From the NCBI GenBank assembly GCA_004292865.1, contig RDXP01000122.1, forward strand, positions 1 to 33,279: DNA of 33,279 bases. The letters run 5' to 3'. Below are positions 7,621-15,739 of this stretch, piece after piece. The notes beneath the pieces were generated by a model that was not told the DNA's origin, searched no databases, and saw only the letters and a list, made by a program, of their open reading frames with translations. A program made the position numbers and the translations under genes. This DNA is from Sphingobacteriales bacterium (GTDB taxonomy: Bacteria; Bacteroidota; Bacteroidia; Sphingobacteriales; Sphingobacteriaceae). How positions within the stretch are numbered: position 1 is the first letter of the stretch; every line of letters begins with the position of its first letter.

Positions 7621-8505
7621 ATGCTAACTTTTGATTTTAATAGCCCCGAAGAGGAAATATTTTATAACCCTTTTCGGGATTTGGGCATTCGCTTATTTTT
7701 TAAACGCGATGATTTAATACATCCTTTTATATCGGGCAACAAATGGCGCAAACTAAAATACAATTTATTAAAAGCCCAGCAACAAGGCAAAACACATTTA
7801 GTAACCTTTGGTGGTGCGTACTCGAACCATTTATTGGCCACAGCTGCGGCAGCAGCAAAATTTAACTTTAAAACTACGGCTTTTGTACGTGGCGAAAACA
7901 TAAACAACGAAGTACTGGCAATGTGCAAACTATTTGGTATGCAGCTTAATTTTGTAGATAGGGAAACATATAAAAACAAAAGCCAATTATATAAACAGCA
8001 TTTTAGTAATGATGCCTTAGCTTATTTTATAGCTGAAGGAGGGGCGGGCTACGAAGCCGAGCTAGGTTGCCGCGAAATTATTAGCGAGCTAAACAGCTAT
8101 TACGACCATATTTTTTGCTCGGCAGGCACTGGAACCACCGTGGCAGGCATTATAAATGGGCTAAGCCAACAAAATTTAAACAGCCAAATACACGCAGTTG
8201 TGGCACTAAAAAATGGCGATTTTTTAAAACACGAAATTGATAAACTACTGCTAAAACCCACCACTTACCAGCTACATACCCATTACCACTTTGGAGGATA
8301 TGCAAAAACACAGGCTACATTAATTAATTTTATTAAAGATTTTACATCGGCAACAGGTATATTAATCGACCCAGTTTATACCGCCAAAACCTTGTATGCC
8401 ATACTAGATTTAGCCTCGAAAAATAATTTTTTAAATGGAACTAAAATACTAATGATACATACAGGTGGTTTATTTGGATTACTAGGGATGAAAGAAAAAT
8501 TTTGA
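7621..8505 (+). CDS. PLP-dependent D-cysteine desulfhydrase / ACC deaminase family enzyme
   Basis: A 294-residue fold-type II PLP enzyme of the ACC deaminase/D-cysteine desulfhydrase family. FFKRDDLIHPFISGNKWRKL contains the PLP lysine (K41 in GNKWRK). GGAYSNHLLATAAAAA is the conserved SNH region, and SAGTGTTVAGI is the glycine-rich loop that holds the PLP phosphate. The C-terminus ends with LMIHTGGLFGL, also typical. Members degrade D-cysteine to pyruvate, H2S and ammonia or deaminate 1-aminocyclopropane-1-carboxylate; the former is more likely in this phylum, but sequence alone does not decide. It starts six bases after the DUF6588 gene. Confidence 0.85.
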   Translation: MLTFDFNSPEEEIFYNPFRDLGIRLFFKRDDLIHPFISGNKWRKLKYNLLKAQQQGKTHLVTFGGAYSNHLLATAAAAAKFNFKTTAFVRGENINNEVLAMCKLFGMQLNFVDRETYKNKSQLYKQHFSNDALAYFIAEGGAGYEAELGCREIISELNSYYDHIFCSAGTGTTVAGIINGLSQQNLNSQIHAVVALKNGDFLKHEIDKLLLKPTTYQLHTHYHFGGYAKTQATLINFIKDFTSATGILIDPVYTAKTLYAILDLASKNNFLNGTKILMIHTGGLFGLLGMKEKF

Positions 8506-8530
8506 ACCATAAGCGGCTTATTAAAACCAC

Positions 8531-8631
8531 CGCTGTGGTGCGTGGCACTAAGCAACACTGTTTTTTTAATAATTTAATATACAATAACTTAACGTTTTTT
8601 TTATTATTAAGTGAGAACACGCACCACAGCG
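8531..8631. repeat. Perfect 14-bp inverted repeat with long loop (MITE-like or convergent terminator)
   Basis: CGCTGTGGTGCGTG (8531-8544) is repeated exactly in inverted form at 8618-8631. Inside, TTAATAAT and ATTATTAA can form a second inner stem. The element lies between two convergent genes, so it may end both transcripts, but the arms are more GC-rich than the surroundings and the loop is about 73 bases, which is long for a terminator. A small mobile or structured repeat is equally possible. Confidence 0.6.
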
Positions 8632-8649
8632 TATGATTTATATTTTCAC

Positions 8650-9549
8650 CTACCCGAATGTTGATTTAAACCTCCCAAAAACCCCCAACGGTAAATTAAC
8701 TCCACTTTTGGCTGCCAAATACAACTCGCCAATACCAAGGTTTTTTACTTTTGGAAATGCGCCTTTAATTAAGTTTTCGACAATAATGGGCGAAAACCCT
8801 AAAGAATACGTGTTAAGTATTAAAAAATGTTCGTTGGGGTCCAGCAGTTGTACCACATCTTTCATCATGGTTTGTATATGGTCTTCCAGCTTCCATTTTT
8901 CGCCTTTAGGGCCATGGCCATAAGCAGGTGGGTCCAGTATAATGCCGTTGTATTTGTTTCCTCGTTTTAGTTCGCGTTGTACAAACTTTAAGGCATCCTC
9001 TACCACCCAGCGCATATCTTTTAAACCAGATAATTCTTGGTTTTCGCTAGCCCAGCTTACCACTTGCTTTATCGAATCCACATGGGTAATATCGGCACCA
9101 GCCGCCTTAGCTATTAATGATGCACCGCCTGTGTAGGCAAATAGGTTAAGTATTTTGGGTTTAGGCGTTTTAAAGGCCGCAATAGCGGTTGAAATATAAT
9201 CCCAATTTACCGCCTGTTCTGGAAAAATACCCACATGCTTAAATGATGTTAAAGCAAGCCGAAACTTTATTTTTACATCGGGGTTGGCATAGCTAATATG
9301 CCACCTATCGGGTACGTCCTTTGTTTTTTTAACCCACTCGCCACTGGTGGCACTACGGCCTTTAAAGCGTATATGGTGTTGCTTTGTCCACTCGCTTTCG
9401 GGCAATATTTTGGGCCATACGGCTTGTGGTTCGGGGCGTATTAAAATTAATTCGCCAAAGCGTTCAAGTTTTTCAAAATCGCCACAATCTAATAATTCGT
9501 AATCTTGCCAATATTGCGGACTAAGCGCAGTAATAATGGGTACAGCCAT
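8650..9549 (-). CDS. Class I SAM-dependent rRNA methyltransferase (RlmI/RlmK-like)
   Basis: A 299-residue methyltransferase of the COG1092/RlmI-like group that modifies C5 of cytosine or N-positions of 23S rRNA. The N-terminal 90 residues form a small beta domain. ILNLFAYTGGASL is the SAM-binding motif I, and ILDPPAYGHGPKGEKWK is the substrate-base motif with DPPAY. It lacks an N-terminal PUA domain of full size, so the exact RNA target is uncertain. It starts 15 bases after the mlaF-like stop and is probably the last gene of that operon. Confidence 0.85.
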   Translation of the reverse strand: MAVPIITALSPQYWQDYELLDCGDFEKLERFGELILIRPEPQAVWPKILPESEWTKQHHIRFKGRSATSGEWVKKTKDVPDRWHISYANPDVKIKFRLALTSFKHVGIFPEQAVNWDYISTAIAAFKTPKPKILNLFAYTGGASLIAKAAGADITHVDSIKQVVSWASENQELSGLKDMRWVVEDALKFVQRELKRGNKYNGIILDPPAYGHGPKGEKWKLEDHIQTMMKDVVQLLDPNEHFLILNTYSLGFSPIIVENLIKGAFPKVKNLGIGELYLAAKSGVNLPLGVFGRFKSTFG

Positions 9550-9564
9550 TGCTATATTTTTGTT

Positions 9565-10314
9565 TTATTTTTTAAGTAATGTTTCCATAAGTTTGGTAGC
9601 AAATACAAACTCGTTAAGTTCTTTATTATCGGTAGCGGTAATTTCTTTATTAGAGCCTTCCCACCATTTTTGCCCTTGGTGTAAAAATATAATATGCTCG
9701 CCTATACCCATTACCGAATTCATATCATGCGTTACCACAATGGTAGTAATATTATTTTCGATGGTAATTTCTTGTATCAATTCATCAATAAGAATAGAGG
9801 TTTTAGGGTCCAGGCCCGAGTTTGGCTCATCACAAAACAAATATTTGGGGTTCATGGCAATGGCTCGGGCTATGCCCACACGTTTTTTCATCCCACCCGA
9901 AAGCTCGGCTGGGTAAAGCTTATTTTTGCCTGCTAAGTTTACCCGTTCCAATACAAAATTTACACGGTCTTTTTTTTCGCTTCTAGGCATATCGGTAAAC
10001 ATATTTAGCGGAAACAGGATATTTTTTTCTACCGACATTGAGTCGAACAAGGCCGAACTTTGAAACAACATCCCAATCTCTTTTCTAATATCAATTCTTT
10101 CCTCAAACGATAATGAAGTAAAATCTCTACCATCATATACCACATTACCGGCATTAGGTTCATGCAATCCTACCATACATTTCATCAAAGTAGTTTTTCC
10201 CGAGCCCGAGCCGCCAATAATAAGCGTACTTACACCAGGTTTAAAACTGGCACTTATGCCTTTTAAAACTTCGTTTTCGCCAAAGCTTTTTCTAATATCT
10301 TTAATATCTATCAT
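9565..10314 (-). CDS. ABC transporter ATP-binding protein, MlaF-like
   Basis: A 249-residue ABC ATPase of the Mla/Ttg2A type, which drives phospholipid trafficking between the two membranes with an MlaE-type permease. GGSGSGKTT is Walker A, LSGGMKKRVGIARA is the signature with the Mla-like MKKRVG form, and YLFCDEPNSGLDP is Walker B. I start it at ATG 10314 because MIDIKDIRKSFG is a normal ABC N-terminus. The start overlaps the mlaE-like stop as ATGA, so translation is coupled. No MlaD-type MCE substrate-binding gene is in this window; it must lie elsewhere. Confidence 0.9.
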   Translation of the reverse strand: MIDIKDIRKSFGENEVLKGISASFKPGVSTLIIGGSGSGKTTLMKCMVGLHEPNAGNVVYDGRDFTSLSFEERIDIRKEIGMLFQSSALFDSMSVEKNILFPLNMFTDMPRSEKKDRVNFVLERVNLAGKNKLYPAELSGGMKKRVGIARAIAMNPKYLFCDEPNSGLDPKTSILIDELIQEITIENNITTIVVTHDMNSVMGIGEHIIFLHQGQKWWEGSNKEITATDNKELNEFVFATKLMETLLKK

Positions 10315-11045
10315 AATAATAGTTGTGCTATAATATAATCGGCAGCTAAAATGGCAATGCAACTTATTACTACTGCCTTGGTGCTCGATTGGCCTACCTC
10401 CAATGCGCCACCATTGGTATAAAAACCTTGGTAAGCCGATACCGTAGTAATAATAATGGCAAAAACTACCGCTTTAACCATGGCAATAGTTACCGTAAAT
10501 GGGTTAAAATTAGTGGTAAGGCCTTGTATAAATTCGGCTGCGGTAACAGCTCCCGATGCCGTACCTGCCAAGTAACCACCTGTAATACTTAAAAAAATAG
10601 AGATTATTACCAGCATAGGTATCATCATTACGCCTGCCGCAACCTTGGGCAATATCAAATAACCTGGGGCATTTATACCCATTATTTCTAGTGCATCTAT
10701 TTGTTCGGTTACCCGCATAGTGCCTATTTGCGAGGCTATGCTGGAGCCTATTTTACCCGCCAGTACCAGCGAACATATAGTTGGGCTAAGTTCTAAAATG
10801 GTAGAATCGCGGGTAATACCGCCAATAACCGATTTGGGTATTAAATCGCTAACCAGCTGAAAAGCAGTTTGTACTGTTGTAACCGCCCCAATAAAAACCG
10901 AAATAATGCTGATAATACCTAGCGAGCCTAAGCCAATATCAACCATCTCCCTAAAAATTTCGGCTTTGTAGATGCTGAATTTCTCGGGCTTCCTAAAAAC
11001 AGCTTTTAATAATAATATATACTTGCCAAAATGATAAAATAGCAT
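10311..11045 (-). CDS. ABC transporter permease, MlaE-like
   Basis: A 244-residue integral membrane protein of the MlaE/YrbE family. After a short amphipathic N-terminus (KPEKFSIYKAEIFREMVDIG) come about five membrane helices. The conserved segment GSSIASQIGTMRVTEQIDALEIMGINAP, with the E-Q-I-D-A-L-E core, identifies the family. The MlaF-like ATPase follows with a 4-base overlap. Together they should form the inner-membrane part of a phospholipid or lipid transporter. The gene is first in its operon and lies next to a MITE-like repeat. Confidence 0.92.
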   Translation of the reverse strand: MLFYHFGKYILLLKAVFRKPEKFSIYKAEIFREMVDIGLGSLGIISIISVFIGAVTTVQTAFQLVSDLIPKSVIGGITRDSTILELSPTICSLVLAGKIGSSIASQIGTMRVTEQIDALEIMGINAPGYLILPKVAAGVMMIPMLVIISIFLSITGGYLAGTASGAVTAAEFIQGLTTNFNPFTVTIAMVKAVVFAIIITTVSAYQGFYTNGGALEVGQSSTKAVVISCIAILAADYIIAQLLL

Positions 11046-11090
11046 AACAAAAATTTTTTTAAAAATAAGATTTTTTATTGATTACATTTA

Positions 11091-11293
11091 TTAATACCCG
11101 AGTTACAATGAATAAAACATATTTTTATAATTTTGAGAATGATTTGGGCGTTACCTGCCTGCGCAGGCAGGTAACACGCTTTTCACTACCTGCTTGCCAG
11201 CAGGCAGGCCGTTGCAATTGTTAACGCACTATAACAGTAATAAACTTGTTTACAGTAAATTACACCATAGGTTAATATTCATACTCATATTAA
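11091..11293. mobile_element. MITE-like element, copy 1 (family B repeat)
   Basis: About 203 bp, non-coding. The left end ACCCGAGTTACAATGAATAA (from 11096) matches, when the other copy at 16304-16587 is reversed, that copy's right end (ATCCCGAGTT then ATTATTAAAC). The own right end (11271-11293) is an imperfect inverted version. The core is GGGCGTT (11146), a perfect 24-bp palindrome (11151-11174), ACACGCT, a second near-palindrome (11189-11208) and TTAACGC (11221-11227). No reading frame is inside. It occupies most of the 272-base gap before the SDR gene. Confidence 0.6.
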
Positions 11294-11317
11294 CCATAAA
11301 AACTTAATAAATAAAAT

Positions 11318-12019
11318 ATGAACGTTTTAATAACCGGCGCAAGCAAAGGAATAGGTAAAGCAATAGCCATTGAAATGGCTAAAAATGGCCATAATTTGGC
11401 ACTTTGTGCCCGCAATATACAGGATTTAGAAGTCCTAAAATCTCAAATACCTCAAGCCCATAAGCAACAAATAATTTTTATAGGTGCCTGCGATTGTGGC
11501 GTAAAAACACAGGTAAGCGCATTTACACAATTGGCCGCAAAGGCATTAGGAAATATCAATGTATTGGTAAATAATGCAGGTATATTTAAACCATCTTTTA
11601 TATTAGATGAGGCCGATGATATTTTGCTTTCGCAGATACAAACCAACCTACTATCGGCCTATTATTTTTATAAAGAGATAGGTAAAAACATGCGTAGCAA
11701 CGGTGCTGGGCATATTTTTAATATTTGCTCGGTAGCAAGTATCGAAACTTTAGCACATGCCGGTTCGTATTGTGTAACAAAAGCAGCCATGCTAAGTCTT
11801 AATAACGTAATGCGAGAAGAATTAAAAAAATATGGGGTAAAAGTAACCGCAATATTGCCTGGAGCTACCTTTACACACTCGTGGGAAGGCTTAACTAATG
11901 TACCCAAAAACTTTGTACAGCCACAAGATATAGCCATGGCTATTACCCATACTTTACAAATGAGTGCCCATGCCTATACCGAGCAAATTATTATTAAATC
12001 GCTTTTAGTACAATCGTAA
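11318..12019 (+). CDS. SDR family NAD(P)-dependent oxidoreductase
   Basis: A 233-residue classical short-chain dehydrogenase/reductase, FabG-like. TGASKGIG (residues 6-13) binds the cofactor; ARN after strand two suggests NADP(H). NNAG is at 85-88, and the catalytic Ser138, Tyr151 and Lys155 (YCVTK) are all present. The substrate is unknown; the late segment ILPGATFTHSW is usual for the family. The PspC gene follows after 24 bases, so these three rightward genes may be transcribed together. Confidence 0.9.
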   Translation: MNVLITGASKGIGKAIAIEMAKNGHNLALCARNIQDLEVLKSQIPQAHKQQIIFIGACDCGVKTQVSAFTQLAAKALGNINVLVNNAGIFKPSFILDEADDILLSQIQTNLLSAYYFYKEIGKNMRSNGAGHIFNICSVASIETLAHAGSYCVTKAAMLSLNNVMREELKKYGVKVTAILPGATFTHSWEGLTNVPKNFVQPQDIAMAITHTLQMSAHAYTEQIIIKSLLVQS

Positions 12020-12043
12020 AAAATAGCAATTAAATTTAAAAAA

Positions 12044-12613
12044 ATGTCGAAAAAATTAACAAGAAACCTGAACGATAAAATGGTTGCAGGTGTAGCAGCT
12101 GGCCTAGCCGATTACTTTCAGTTAGAAGTAACTTGGGTACGAATAGCCTTTGTATTAGCCACTTTTTTTGGTGGAGGAGGTTTATGGATATACATTATTT
12201 TATGGATTGCCGTACCCGAAAATAGTTTTTCGGGTATTTACGAACCTCCAGTAAATAACGATTCGGTTTTTAGTAACCTAAATAAACGCAAAAGAAGCAA
12301 AGAAAAAATTAATGGTAGCCTAATAGGTGGTTTAATTATGATTGCCTTAGGTTCGTACTTTTTGCTGGACGAATTTAATATTATACCCGATTGGTTTAAT
12401 GTAGGCAAGCTTTGGCCTTTAATATTTGTATTTATAGGATTAAGTATTTTGTTTAAAGGTGCCAAGCAAGAGGCAGCAGCCAAAGAATTTGATACAAGCG
12501 ATTTTAAAAAATATACAGACCCCGAACCTGTTAAACATGAAGAGGAGAAGCCTTTTATTGACACCGAAATCGATAAAACAGAACCCGAAAACAAAAACAC
12601 CGAAACACTTTAA
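12044..12613 (+). CDS. PspC domain-containing membrane protein
   Basis: A 189-residue protein. Residues 3-60 are a PspC domain (LTRNLNDKMVAGVAAGLADY, then a hydrophobic helix with FFGGGGLWIYIILWIAVPE). Residues 85-135 add two more hydrophobic stretches like the LiaI/LiaF membrane region (LIGGLIMIALGSYFLLDEF, LWPLIFVFIGLSILFKG). The tail is charged and acidic. PspC proteins sense or relay envelope stress in other bacteria; here no pspA is adjacent. It is 12 bases before a LiaF-like gene, so the two probably work together. Confidence 0.88.
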   Translation: MSKKLTRNLNDKMVAGVAAGLADYFQLEVTWVRIAFVLATFFGGGGLWIYIILWIAVPENSFSGIYEPPVNNDSVFSNLNKRKRSKEKINGSLIGGLIMIALGSYFLLDEFNIIPDWFNVGKLWPLIFVFIGLSILFKGAKQEAAAKEFDTSDFKKYTDPEPVKHEEEKPFIDTEIDKTEPENKNTETL

Positions 12614-12625
12614 TATACCTAAATT

Positions 12626-13570
12626 ATGAAATCTAAAAAAATATTTTGGGGCATTATCCTCATATTTTTCGGTACACTTTTACTGCTCGAAAACTTTAAT
12701 ATTATTGAATTTGCGTGGTCGCAAATATGGCGATTTTGGCCTGTGTTACTTATACTTATTGGTGTAAATATTATAACATCAAAAACCGACCCTAAAGTTG
12801 GGATACCTATTGTTGCTGTATTTACGGTATTGGTATTAAGTTTATTTGTTTATAAAGGCATACAACCAAATAGTAATCATAAAAATCATGAACTAAATTT
12901 TTTTGAGAATGAAACCGATGAATACAACGAAACAACAGATAGTACCGAAACTACATCGTATAGCGAAGATTACGATACCCGCTATAAAACCGCCAAACTA
13001 ATTATAAATGGTGCAGCAGGTTCATTTGCTATTAACGATAGTACCAATCAACTTTTAGATGCCGATGTAAAAGGAGCATTTAAAAAATTTATGCTCAAAA
13101 AAACCGAAACCGATACCAGCGCAACCATCGAATTAAATAACAATAAAAACCATAACAATACATTCAAAAGTAATAAGTTAAGTGATTTAGAAATAGCATT
13201 AAACGTTAACCCATTATGGGATATTGAAGCCAATATAGGTGCTGGCGAAATAGATTTAGATTTAACAAACTTTAAAATAAATAATGCTATCGTAAAAGGT
13301 GGCGCAGCAGCTTTTAACATTACCCTAGGCAATAAATTTAACAATACTACATTAACCGCCGAAACAGGTGTAGCCAGCGTAGATATTAAAGTTCCCGAAC
13401 AATCGGGCTGCCGTATAAATGTAAACTCGGGGCTATCGGCAAAAGAGTTTGTTGGCTTTAATAATTTAGGGAAAGGTGTTTACGAAACTAGTAATTTTAA
13501 CAAATCGGCCAATAAAATTTACATACATTTAAAAGGTGGTTTAAGCAGTTTTGAAGTTACACGCTATTAA
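12626..13570 (+). CDS. LiaF-like membrane protein with C-terminal beta domain
   Basis: A 314-residue protein. The first 75 residues hold three hydrophobic segments with the LiaI-LiaF-type pattern (IFWGIILIFFGTLLLLENFNI, FWPVLLILIGVNII). A low-complexity acidic linker rich in E, D, T and S (about 90-115) leads to a C-terminal region of short repeated strands with G/N turns (NIGAGEIDLDLTNFKINNAIVK), like the toastrack/adhesin-type fold found in LiaF and DUF4097 proteins. In Firmicutes such proteins regulate cell-envelope stress systems; the role in Bacteroidota is unknown. It follows the PspC gene closely. Confidence 0.8.
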   Translation: MKSKKIFWGIILIFFGTLLLLENFNIIEFAWSQIWRFWPVLLILIGVNIITSKTDPKVGIPIVAVFTVLVLSLFVYKGIQPNSNHKNHELNFFENETDEYNETTDSTETTSYSEDYDTRYKTAKLIINGAAGSFAINDSTNQLLDADVKGAFKKFMLKKTETDTSATIELNNNKNHNNTFKSNKLSDLEIALNVNPLWDIEANIGAGEIDLDLTNFKINNAIVKGGAAAFNITLGNKFNNTTLTAETGVASVDIKVPEQSGCRINVNSGLSAKEFVGFNNLGKGVYETSNFNKSANKIYIHLKGGLSSFEVTRY

Positions 13571-13774
13571 AGCAAAGTGTATGTTTTTTATGTAATTACT
13601 TGTTTATTAAAATATAGCCTAAAAAAAGTATCTATTTTAAACAACCATTTTATCTTTGCAAATACATTTTTTTTAAATTCAAAACAGCCATTTTTACCCC
13701 AAAAGTTTAGTTGTTTTTTTGAGTGCATTTTAAAAACGTTTTTAAACAACATAATACCCTAAAGTTAAACTCTT

Positions 13775-14494
13775 TTACAATCTTACCCTACTTAAATTAC
13801 GCATATTACGTAATATTAAATATTGGCGGTGGTAAATATAAGGCGTAGGTTGGGCTGGGTTCCATCGCCTAGGGTTGGGTAAGCAGGCTATTAATAAAGC
13901 GGCTTTAGCTTTGCTTAGGCTTTGGCAACCAGTACCATAATAGGTTTGCGTAGCTACTTGCACACCGTACATGCCATCACCAGTTTCAATAACATTTAGG
14001 TATATTTCTAAAATTCGTTGTTTGCTCCACAGCAATTCTATTAGTACGGTAAAGTACGCCTCAAAGCCTTTACGCAGGTACGACCTCCCACCCCACAAAA
14101 AAACATTTTTTGCCGTTTGCTGGCTAATGGTGCTACCGCCACGTAATTTTTTACCGCTTTTATTACGCTCAAAAGCCCGTTCCATCGCTTTAAAATCGAA
14201 GCCATTATGTACCATAAACCTTGCATCTTCGCCCGCTATGGTTGCTTTTTTTAGGTTATTGGATATTTCATCGTAGTTTTTCCAGCGCTTTTGCAGCTTC
14301 CAGCTTTTACCCTCCCATTGTTTTTCGAAACCCCGTTGTAGCATCAAATAAGTTACGGGTGGGTTTATAAATTTGTATAGTAGCACCCATGCAAAAGTGA
14401 TGGCCAAAAACCACAACACAATTTTCATCAATACCTTAGCTATTAATTTAAAAGGGTTAGGCTTATTTTTTTTACTCATTTTTCGGGTGGGCAT
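13775..14494 (-). CDS. mtgA: Monofunctional biosynthetic peptidoglycan transglycosylase
   Basis: A 239-residue GT51 glycosyltransferase that polymerises lipid II into glycan strands on the outer face of the inner membrane. There is one N-terminal membrane helix (about residues 22-45). AGEDARFMVHNGFD carries the catalytic glutamate, RGGSTISQQTAKNVFL is the second GT51 motif, and RKGFEAYFTVLIELLWSKQRILEIYLN contains the third and fourth motifs. No transpeptidase domain follows, hence the monofunctional form. ATG at 14479 (MSKKNK) is a possible alternative start. It lies beyond the terminator of rplI, so it has its own transcription or partial read-through. Confidence 0.94.
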   Translation of the reverse strand: MPTRKMSKKNKPNPFKLIAKVLMKIVLWFLAITFAWVLLYKFINPPVTYLMLQRGFEKQWEGKSWKLQKRWKNYDEISNNLKKATIAGEDARFMVHNGFDFKAMERAFERNKSGKKLRGGSTISQQTAKNVFLWGGRSYLRKGFEAYFTVLIELLWSKQRILEIYLNVIETGDGMYGVQVATQTYYGTGCQSLSKAKAALLIACLPNPRRWNPAQPTPYIYHRQYLILRNMRNLSRVRL

Positions 14495-14504
14495 GTAGGC
14501 TATT

Positions 14505-14541
14505 AAAAAAAAATGCTTCCTAAATTTTAGTTAGGAAGCAT
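14505..14541 (-). terminator. Rho-independent terminator of rpsF-rpsR-rplI
   Basis: ATGCTTCCTAA (14513-14523) pairs perfectly with TTAGGAAGCAT (14531-14541). Reading leftward, the hairpin is followed by a T-run (14505-14512). It lies 34 bases after the rplI stop. Confidence 0.85.
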
Positions 14542-14574
14542 TAAATATAGTATCGATTGCTCGATTTTAAAAAA

Positions 14575-15018
14575 TTACTCGGCTACTACCGCAAACGGAA
14601 CTTGAACTTTTACTTCCTTATGTAGGTTTAAGTTGGCAATATAATCGCCTACAAATTTCACATCAGTTTCAAAAGTTATTCTTCTTCTATCCACATCAAA
14701 GCCTAATTTTTTTAAGGCATCCGATACTTGGATGGTATTTACAGCACCAAATATTTTACCAGTTTCGCCAGCTTTAGCACCAATAGTTAAAGTAACATCG
14801 GCTAAACGTAGCGCAACTGCATCGGCATCCATTTTAATTTTTTCTTGTTTAAACTGAGCTTGTTTAATATTCTCGGCCAATACTTTACGGGCCGACTCGG
14901 TAGCCATAGCAGCATGGCCTTGCGGGATTAAGTAATTGCGACCATATCCTGGCTTTACAGTAACGATATCGTCTTTTTCGCCTAGGTTTTTTACGTCTTG
15001 TTTTAGTATAATTTGCAT
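14575..15018 (-). CDS. rplI: 50S ribosomal protein L9
   Basis: Full-length L9 (147 residues), a two-domain 23S rRNA-binding protein. MQIILKQDVKNLGEKDDIVTVKPGYGRNYLIPQG is the classic N-terminal domain with the Gly-rich loop, followed by the connecting helix and C-terminal domain (GKIFGAVNTIQVSDAL). Third gene of the rpsF-rpsR-rplI operon, 15 bases after rpsR. Confidence 0.98.
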   Translation of the reverse strand: MQIILKQDVKNLGEKDDIVTVKPGYGRNYLIPQGHAAMATESARKVLAENIKQAQFKQEKIKMDADAVALRLADVTLTIGAKAGETGKIFGAVNTIQVSDALKKLGFDVDRRRITFETDVKFVGDYIANLNLHKEVKVQVPFAVVAE

Positions 15019-15033
15019 TTTTTTAGCCTCCTA

Positions 15034-15297
15034 TTATTTTAAACCATCGGTTACAAAAGGCAATATGCCAATATGACGGGCTCTTTTAACAGCCTGTGCT
15101 ACTTTACGTTGATATTTTAACGAAGTACCTGTTAAGCGGCGAGGTAAAATTTTACCTTGGTCGTTAATAAATTTTAACAAAAAATCTCCGTCTTTATAAT
15201 CAATGTATTTGATACCGTTTTTCTTAAAACGGCAATATTTTTTTCTGTTATCGTCCACCTTGGGGGCGGTAACATACTGGATTTGATCTTTTGCCAT
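15034..15297 (-). CDS. rpsR: 30S ribosomal protein S18
   Basis: Full-length S18 (87 residues) with the Bacteroidota-type N-terminus and the conserved [16 protein letters not shown] and [19 protein letters not shown] segments. S18 pairs with S6 in the 30S platform. Its ATG shares one base with the rpsF stop (TAATG), so translation is coupled. Confidence 0.98.
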   Translation of the reverse strand: MAKDQIQYVTAPKVDDNRKKYCRFKKNGIKYIDYKDGDFLLKFINDQGKILPRRLTGTSLKYQRKVAQAVKRARHIGILPFVTDGLK

Positions 15298-15665
15298 TAG
15301 TTTACTACAGCCTCCACCGTTTCTGTTTTTTTCTTGTTAAATGCACCAGTACGTTTTTTGTCGTTGTACGCAACTGCATGTTTGTTTAAACTAATTGTTA
15401 AAAACCGCATTACACGCTCATCACGTTTTAATTCGATTTCTAATTTGCCGATAACCTCACCCTGAGCTTTATACTCAGTAAGGTGATAGTACGCTGTCGA
15501 TTTTTTTTCAATCGCATACGCAAGTTTTTTCAAACCCCAATTGTCTTCCATAACAATTTCGGCTCCGTTATCAGTAAGTATTTTAGAGAATTTTGCAATT
15601 ACTTCTTTGGCAACTTCTTCTGATAACAACGGGGTAAGAATGATAGTGGTTTCGTATTGATTCAT
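15297..15665 (-). CDS. rpsF: 30S ribosomal protein S6
   Basis: S6 (122 residues): [21 protein letters not shown] at the start, [21 protein letters not shown] in the middle and [22 protein letters not shown] near the end, with a charged C-terminal tail. First gene of the operon, with a promoter 44-74 bases upstream. Confidence 0.98.
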   Translation of the reverse strand: MNQYETTIILTPLLSEEVAKEVIAKFSKILTDNGAEIVMEDNWGLKKLAYAIEKKSTAYYHLTEYKAQGEVIGKLEIELKRDERVMRFLTISLNKHAVAYNDKKRTGAFNKKKTETVEAVVN

Positions 15666-15708
15666 TTCTTACTTATTGAATATTAATTTTCCGCTTTTTT
15701 ACGGACTG

Positions 15709-15739
15709 CGAAAGTAAGAATATTATTTTTTAAATGCAA
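15709..15739 (-). promoter_or_regulatory. Promoter of rpsF-rpsR-rplI
   Basis: Minus strand: TTG (15737-15739), a 20-base spacer, TACTTTCG (15709-15716). This is close to TTG-N17-23-TAnnTTTG and predicts a leader of about 37-40 bases, room for an S6/S18-binding site, although I could not confirm one. Confidence 0.5.

Noticed and set aside
8633-8923. A 96-codon plus-strand frame
   Set aside because: It is antisense to the rRNA-type methyltransferase, whose motifs are intact on the other strand.
11146-11227. A single-unit CRISPR-like palindromic repeat
   Set aside because: Copies are kilobases apart with no regular spacers and no cas genes, so this is a dispersed repeat and not an array.
13577-13762. 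A 61-codon plus-strand frame after the LiaF-like gene
   Set aside because: AT-rich sequence giving an F/L/N/K-rich peptide with no family likeness and no plausible start signal; better seen as a gap between convergent genes.
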